Positions 28,896 through 31,570 of a DNA stretch of 31,570 nt are shown here, in pieces. The translations under genes and the position numbers were made by a program. Numbering within the stretch: position 1 is the first letter of the stretch; each line of letters starts with the position of its first letter. The notes beneath the pieces were generated by a model, which was not told the DNA's origin, did not search any database, and saw only the letters and a program-made list of their open reading frames with translations. The stretch covers positions 1-31,570 of the forward strand of contig CAZOPS010000003.1 in the NCBI GenBank assembly GCA_964581885.1. Reading direction: 5' to 3'. The stretch is from JAYEID01 sp964581885. GTDB lineage: Bacteria; Patescibacteriota; WWE3; JAUXAW01; JAYEID01.

Positions 28896-31346
28896 CTAAT
28901 CTTTTTCTTTTGTTCTCCGCCGAGCATCTTCAGCCTTAGCCATACCCAAATCAAACTGTGTTTTGTTCCACTTTGCAATTGCCTCCGAAACCGCACCCTT
29001 ACTGCGCGCGTACTTCTTACGGCTCTTTTCTATTATAACATCCCTATTATGCGTCCTATACTCCTCATTCAATGGAAGAGTTACCGCTGAAAAAGGTGGT
29101 GAGGTCATACCATCGATCATCAATTCTAAGTAAACATGATACTTTTCCAAACTAATCAAATCCTCCTCAGTAAAAACCGGGGTAAATTCCTCAGCCAAAA
29201 CTTTTGCATCTGGTGCTCCCAGTGCAAACGACATAATAGTACCTACATTTCCAAAAACAGCATCCTGCATCTCCTCAGGAAGTTGAGCAACATACTGGTG
29301 GGTTATATTTAAACAAAGGTGATACTTCCGTGCCTCCGAAAGAATTGATGCAAAAGAACCAGAAGCAAAGTTTTGGAACTCATCAACATACAAATAAAAA
29401 TTGGGTCGCTCCTCCTCCGGAATACTAACCCTCCGCATTGCTTCAAACTGCATTCTCGAAACCAACATAGAACCAAGAATTTCTGAATCATCTACACCCA
29501 ACTTACCCTTTGACAAATTAACCAGAAATATCTTTTTCTTATTCATAATCTCAGTTAAATCAAAACTAGAACGGGGCTGCCCTACAATGTTCCTAATAGT
29601 GGGAGAAGCGAGAAACTGTCCCAGCCTATTCTGAATAGGGGCTATTGCTTCAGTAACCAAGCGATTGTTTGAAAGCATTCCTTTAAACTCGTCTTCCCAA
29701 AATCTTCTCACTACCGGGTCGTCCATTTTATGAACAATATAATTTCGGTAGTTCTTATCTTGAAGCAGCCTTGTAACTCCTAGCAAAGTAGTTCGAGGAA
29801 CTTCCAAAAGAGTTAACACACAGTTCCTCAATATATGCTCCAACCGCGGGCCCCAGGAAAAGGAAAAGCGCTTCCGAAAAACATCAATAAGTCCCGAAGC
29901 AACAAGACTTTTCTGATCTGGATCAGACAACTCCAACATATTAAATCCAAGAGGGAATTTTTTATCTGCTGGATTAAAAAGAACTACATCGTCAATCCGG
30001 TCTTCAGGAACAAAATCTAAAAGCCGATCAATAGACTCACCGTGGGGATCAATAAAAGCCACACCTTCTCCTGCATGCATATCCTGAATAGCCATATTCT
30101 CAAAAAGAGTGGTCTTACCTACACCTGTTTTCCCAATTGAGTAAATGTGTCGAGGTCGGTCTTCCCGCTTGATTCCAAACTTAACCATTCTGTCCCGAAA
30201 AGTAGTCAATGCCAAGTAAGTTACATCATCTCCTTCAATAGGCAAATCTAGGGGCGGCTCACCCTTCTTATAGCGGGACCATGCAAGCGATGGTGTCTCT
30301 ACACTCACATTCGGAAGGTGAAACACCGATGCTAACTCTTCCGTATTAAGAATGTACACCCAATCCTCAGGAAAATAACGGTTGCGGTAACTTTCCAAAA
30401 ATTCATCAGAATTTCTGTCGAAAGGGCGTCTAGTAAAGGAGTTAAGATTAGCAGTACTAAATTGCTTAAAAGAAGCAGAAGCACTCCTCAACAAACTTTC
30501 TGACTTTTCCGGTGTATTACCAATAGCAATAAGACGAATAGCAGTCTCAAAACCAACGCGGCTCATCTTCTCCTCTATAGCTTGAACTTCTGTTTGCTGG
30601 GATGGGGTTAGTTGCACCCCAGACTTTTCTTCTACCTCTACCTCTCTACCCGGATAAAAAATCATAGTTGGTATGTCAGTCAGAACAGAAAACACACCCC
30701 CCAAAACCCCGTTTGAAATTTCGCCTAAGGAAAGGGAGGAAGTTCCAACACCTGAACGAATCGCATCTATATAGTCGTAACCTTCTTCTTGCCAAACGTC
30801 TGGGATTGGTCTCAGTAGAATTTGGATCCATACTTGATCTCCCTCACCTACTTCAGAGAGAGCACCAGTAATAGCTGCTAGCGGATCCACATCAAAATCA
30901 GGAAAGGTTTTAATAGGAAAGATATAACTCTTAGCAAGCTCAATCTTTGCTCCGCTTAAACTCTTACCCAAGTCGTCCAACTCCTCTGCATAATCATCAG
31001 TCTCTTCAATCTCTGCATTTGGATATTGAGCAAATACCTGACTTTTGACAAAATCCGTCAAGTGTTCTGGAACCCAAGTGTAGAAATAAATACCAGCAGA
31101 GGAAGCTGCGATTTCGAATGAAATGTGTTCCTGAATTCCAGGAGTAAGGCGCAGCAGCCCATGCAGAGATGCAAACATTTGTTCTGCTGCAAGCGCTCCC
31201 TTTTCATTCTCTTTAGGAACCTTAATTACCAGAACTTTTCCTTTGTAAACCAGCTGCTTTGCGGCTTGTCGAGCCCTTCTTATTGCAAGTAAAGCCCCAC
31301 CACCTAAAGCCACCACTGTTATAGCTGCAATCAATGTTATACTCAT
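28896..31346 (-). CDS. VirD4/TraG-like type IV coupling ATPase, CPR form
   Basis: 816 residues from the ATG at 31346. One N-terminal membrane helix (about 3-22, LIAAITVVALGGGALLAI) precedes a 350-residue domain of unknown fold, then a P-loop motor: SIGKTGVGKTTLFENMAI (Walker A), GVAFIDPHGESIDRLL, VVLFNPAD, the helical RLEHILRNCVLTLLEVP, FLVNLSKGKLG, YLYVDEFQNFAS (Walker B) and ITHQYVAQLPEEM. This matches the TraM-recognition/TraG family of DNA- or protein-moving hexameric ATPases. The rest of a type IV secretion system is not in this window. Such lone ATPases are common in CPR and may drive a pilus or DNA uptake. It is not FtsK, as no gamma domain is seen. TACAAT ends 7 bases before the ATG. 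Confidence 0.88.
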   Translation of the reverse strand: MSITLIAAITVVALGGGALLAIRRARQAAKQLVYKGKVLVIKVPKENEKGALAAEQMFASLHGLLRLTPGIQEHISFEIAASSAGIYFYTWVPEHLTDFVKSQVFAQYPNAEIEETDDYAEELDDLGKSLSGAKIELAKSYIFPIKTFPDFDVDPLAAITGALSEVGEGDQVWIQILLRPIPDVWQEEGYDYIDAIRSGVGTSSLSLGEISNGVLGGVFSVLTDIPTMIFYPGREVEVEEKSGVQLTPSQQTEVQAIEEKMSRVGFETAIRLIAIGNTPEKSESLLRSASASFKQFSTANLNSFTRRPFDRNSDEFLESYRNRYFPEDWVYILNTEELASVFHLPNVSVETPSLAWSRYKKGEPPLDLPIEGDDVTYLALTTFRDRMVKFGIKREDRPRHIYSIGKTGVGKTTLFENMAIQDMHAGEGVAFIDPHGESIDRLLDFVPEDRIDDVVLFNPADKKFPLGFNMLELSDPDQKSLVASGLIDVFRKRFSFSWGPRLEHILRNCVLTLLEVPRTTLLGVTRLLQDKNYRNYIVHKMDDPVVRRFWEDEFKGMLSNNRLVTEAIAPIQNRLGQFLASPTIRNIVGQPRSSFDLTEIMNKKKIFLVNLSKGKLGVDDSEILGSMLVSRMQFEAMRRVSIPEEERPNFYLYVDEFQNFASGSFASILSEARKYHLCLNITHQYVAQLPEEMQDAVFGNVGTIMSFALGAPDAKVLAEEFTPVFTEEDLISLEKYHVYLELMIDGMTSPPFSAVTLPLNEEYRTHNRDVIIEKSRKKYARSKGAVSEAIAKWNKTQFDLGMAKAEDARRRTKEKD

Positions 31347-31353
31347 CCCCTTT

Positions 31354-31359
31354 ATTGTA
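31354..31359 (-). promoter_or_regulatory. -10 box, leaderless start of the coupling ATPase
   Basis: TACAAT on the - strand, 7 bases before the ATG at 31346. Confidence 0.45.
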
Positions 31360-31382
31360 TGGTCAAAAGGGTAAAGAGTCAA

Positions 31383-31570
31383 ATAGCATCAGAGGAGATT
31401 GGTAGTAAGTAGTTAGCATGAAAACATAAGAGATAAGGGATAAGGAGACAGGAGATAGGACCTGCCTGCACCAAGGCGACCCTTTGGGTCCGGCAGGTAG
31501 GGATAAGAGGTAGGAAATAGAGAATAAGGAATAAAAGATAGAAATACAATGGATGTACAGTAGATATACA
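31383..31570. repeat. Purine-rich degenerate repeats with nested hairpin
   Basis: Variants of GAGATAAGGGATAAGG repeat irregularly and are split by a hairpin at 31460-31498. Its outer stem is ACCTGCC/GGCAGGT and its inner stem GACCC/GGGTC around TTT. The stretch shares GGAAATAGAGAATAAGG with 23464, and GTAGTAAGTAGTTAGCAT with the inverse of the 23580s. No gene is seen. Confidence 0.65.
31460..31498. repeat. Nested hairpin in the repeat region
   Basis: A 7-bp GC-rich outer stem and a 5-bp inner stem. It is GC-rich against AT-rich surroundings, as in mobile palindromic units. Confidence 0.6.

Noticed and set aside
28896..31346. FtsK translocase, which would complete the dif/KOPS picture
   Set aside because: It has only one membrane helix, a TraG/VirD4-type motor and no gamma domain at the C-terminus.
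1..31570. Plain GTAGGG as the polar motif
   Set aside because: The 6-mer occurs on both strands throughout (for example - strand at 10513, 12704 and 18978). Only the longer AGAGTAGGGRA is polarised.
1..31570. CRISPR arrays, rRNA and tRNA genes
   Set aside because: No regularly spaced repeats and no conserved rRNA or tRNA sequence were seen on either strand by eye.

Overview
The window looks like a chromosomal segment of a Candidate Phyla Radiation (Patescibacteria) bacterium, probably of the Microgenomates type. This is inferred from the low-to-moderate GC content, the many short genes of no known family, the VirD4/TraG-like ATPase, the small CPR-style conserved proteins, the standard use of TGA as stop, and the AT-rich degenerate repeats between genes. 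It is an assembled scaffold with a 100-N gap (3623-3722) and a 10-N gap (20597-20606).

Layout. 1-3600 (+): a decayed metallophosphoesterase, a C39-like secreted protein, a HEPN/CBS protein, a DUF333-FKBP isomerase and a P-loop kinase. 3720-5640 (-): a J-domain/Ig-like protein cut by the gap, a von Willebrand A protein and a tiny acidic protein, with recognisable promoters, terminators and a possible operator. 5980-13020: mostly secreted or membrane-anchored proteins (DUF3828-like, phosphodiester glycosidase, metallophosphoesterase, a large repeat-containing protein of no known family, a DPBB-like protein) plus a stand-alone ATP-cone. 13200-22430: rtcB, GIY-YIG, small membrane proteins, a broken sugar dehydrogenase, DUF2177, DUF1295, tspO, murE, a Dda/RecD-like helicase and DUF3307. 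22430-31346 (all -): prs, an operon of two Xer-type tyrosine recombinases flanking a nuclease-like gene, a 0.75-kb non-coding region, a membrane protein, a short YebC, a CPR conserved protein and the VirD4/TraG-like ATPase.

The most striking signal is at the DNA level. The non-coding region upstream of the recombinase operon holds a 28-bp site (26339-26366) with exact dif geometry: two identical inverted 11-bp arms, ending ATAA and starting TTAT, around a 6-bp centre. An 11-mer, AGAGTAGGGRA, occurs nine times, inside genes and between them. All six copies left of this site lie on the + strand and all three to its right lie on the - strand, so every copy points at the site, and spacing tightens towards it. 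It differs by one base from the B. subtilis FtsK/SpoIIIE motif GAGAAGGG and by one from E. coli KOPS GGGNAGGG. I infer that the window spans the replication terminus, with a candidate dif site, its Xer recombinases and its FtsK-orienting motifs together.

A second theme is transcription. Many genes have an extended -10 box (TGnTATAnT or similar) only 6-7 bases before the start codon, which implies leaderless mRNAs. This pattern also points to an ATA start for the DUF2177 gene. Genes with Shine-Dalgarno leaders form a second class.
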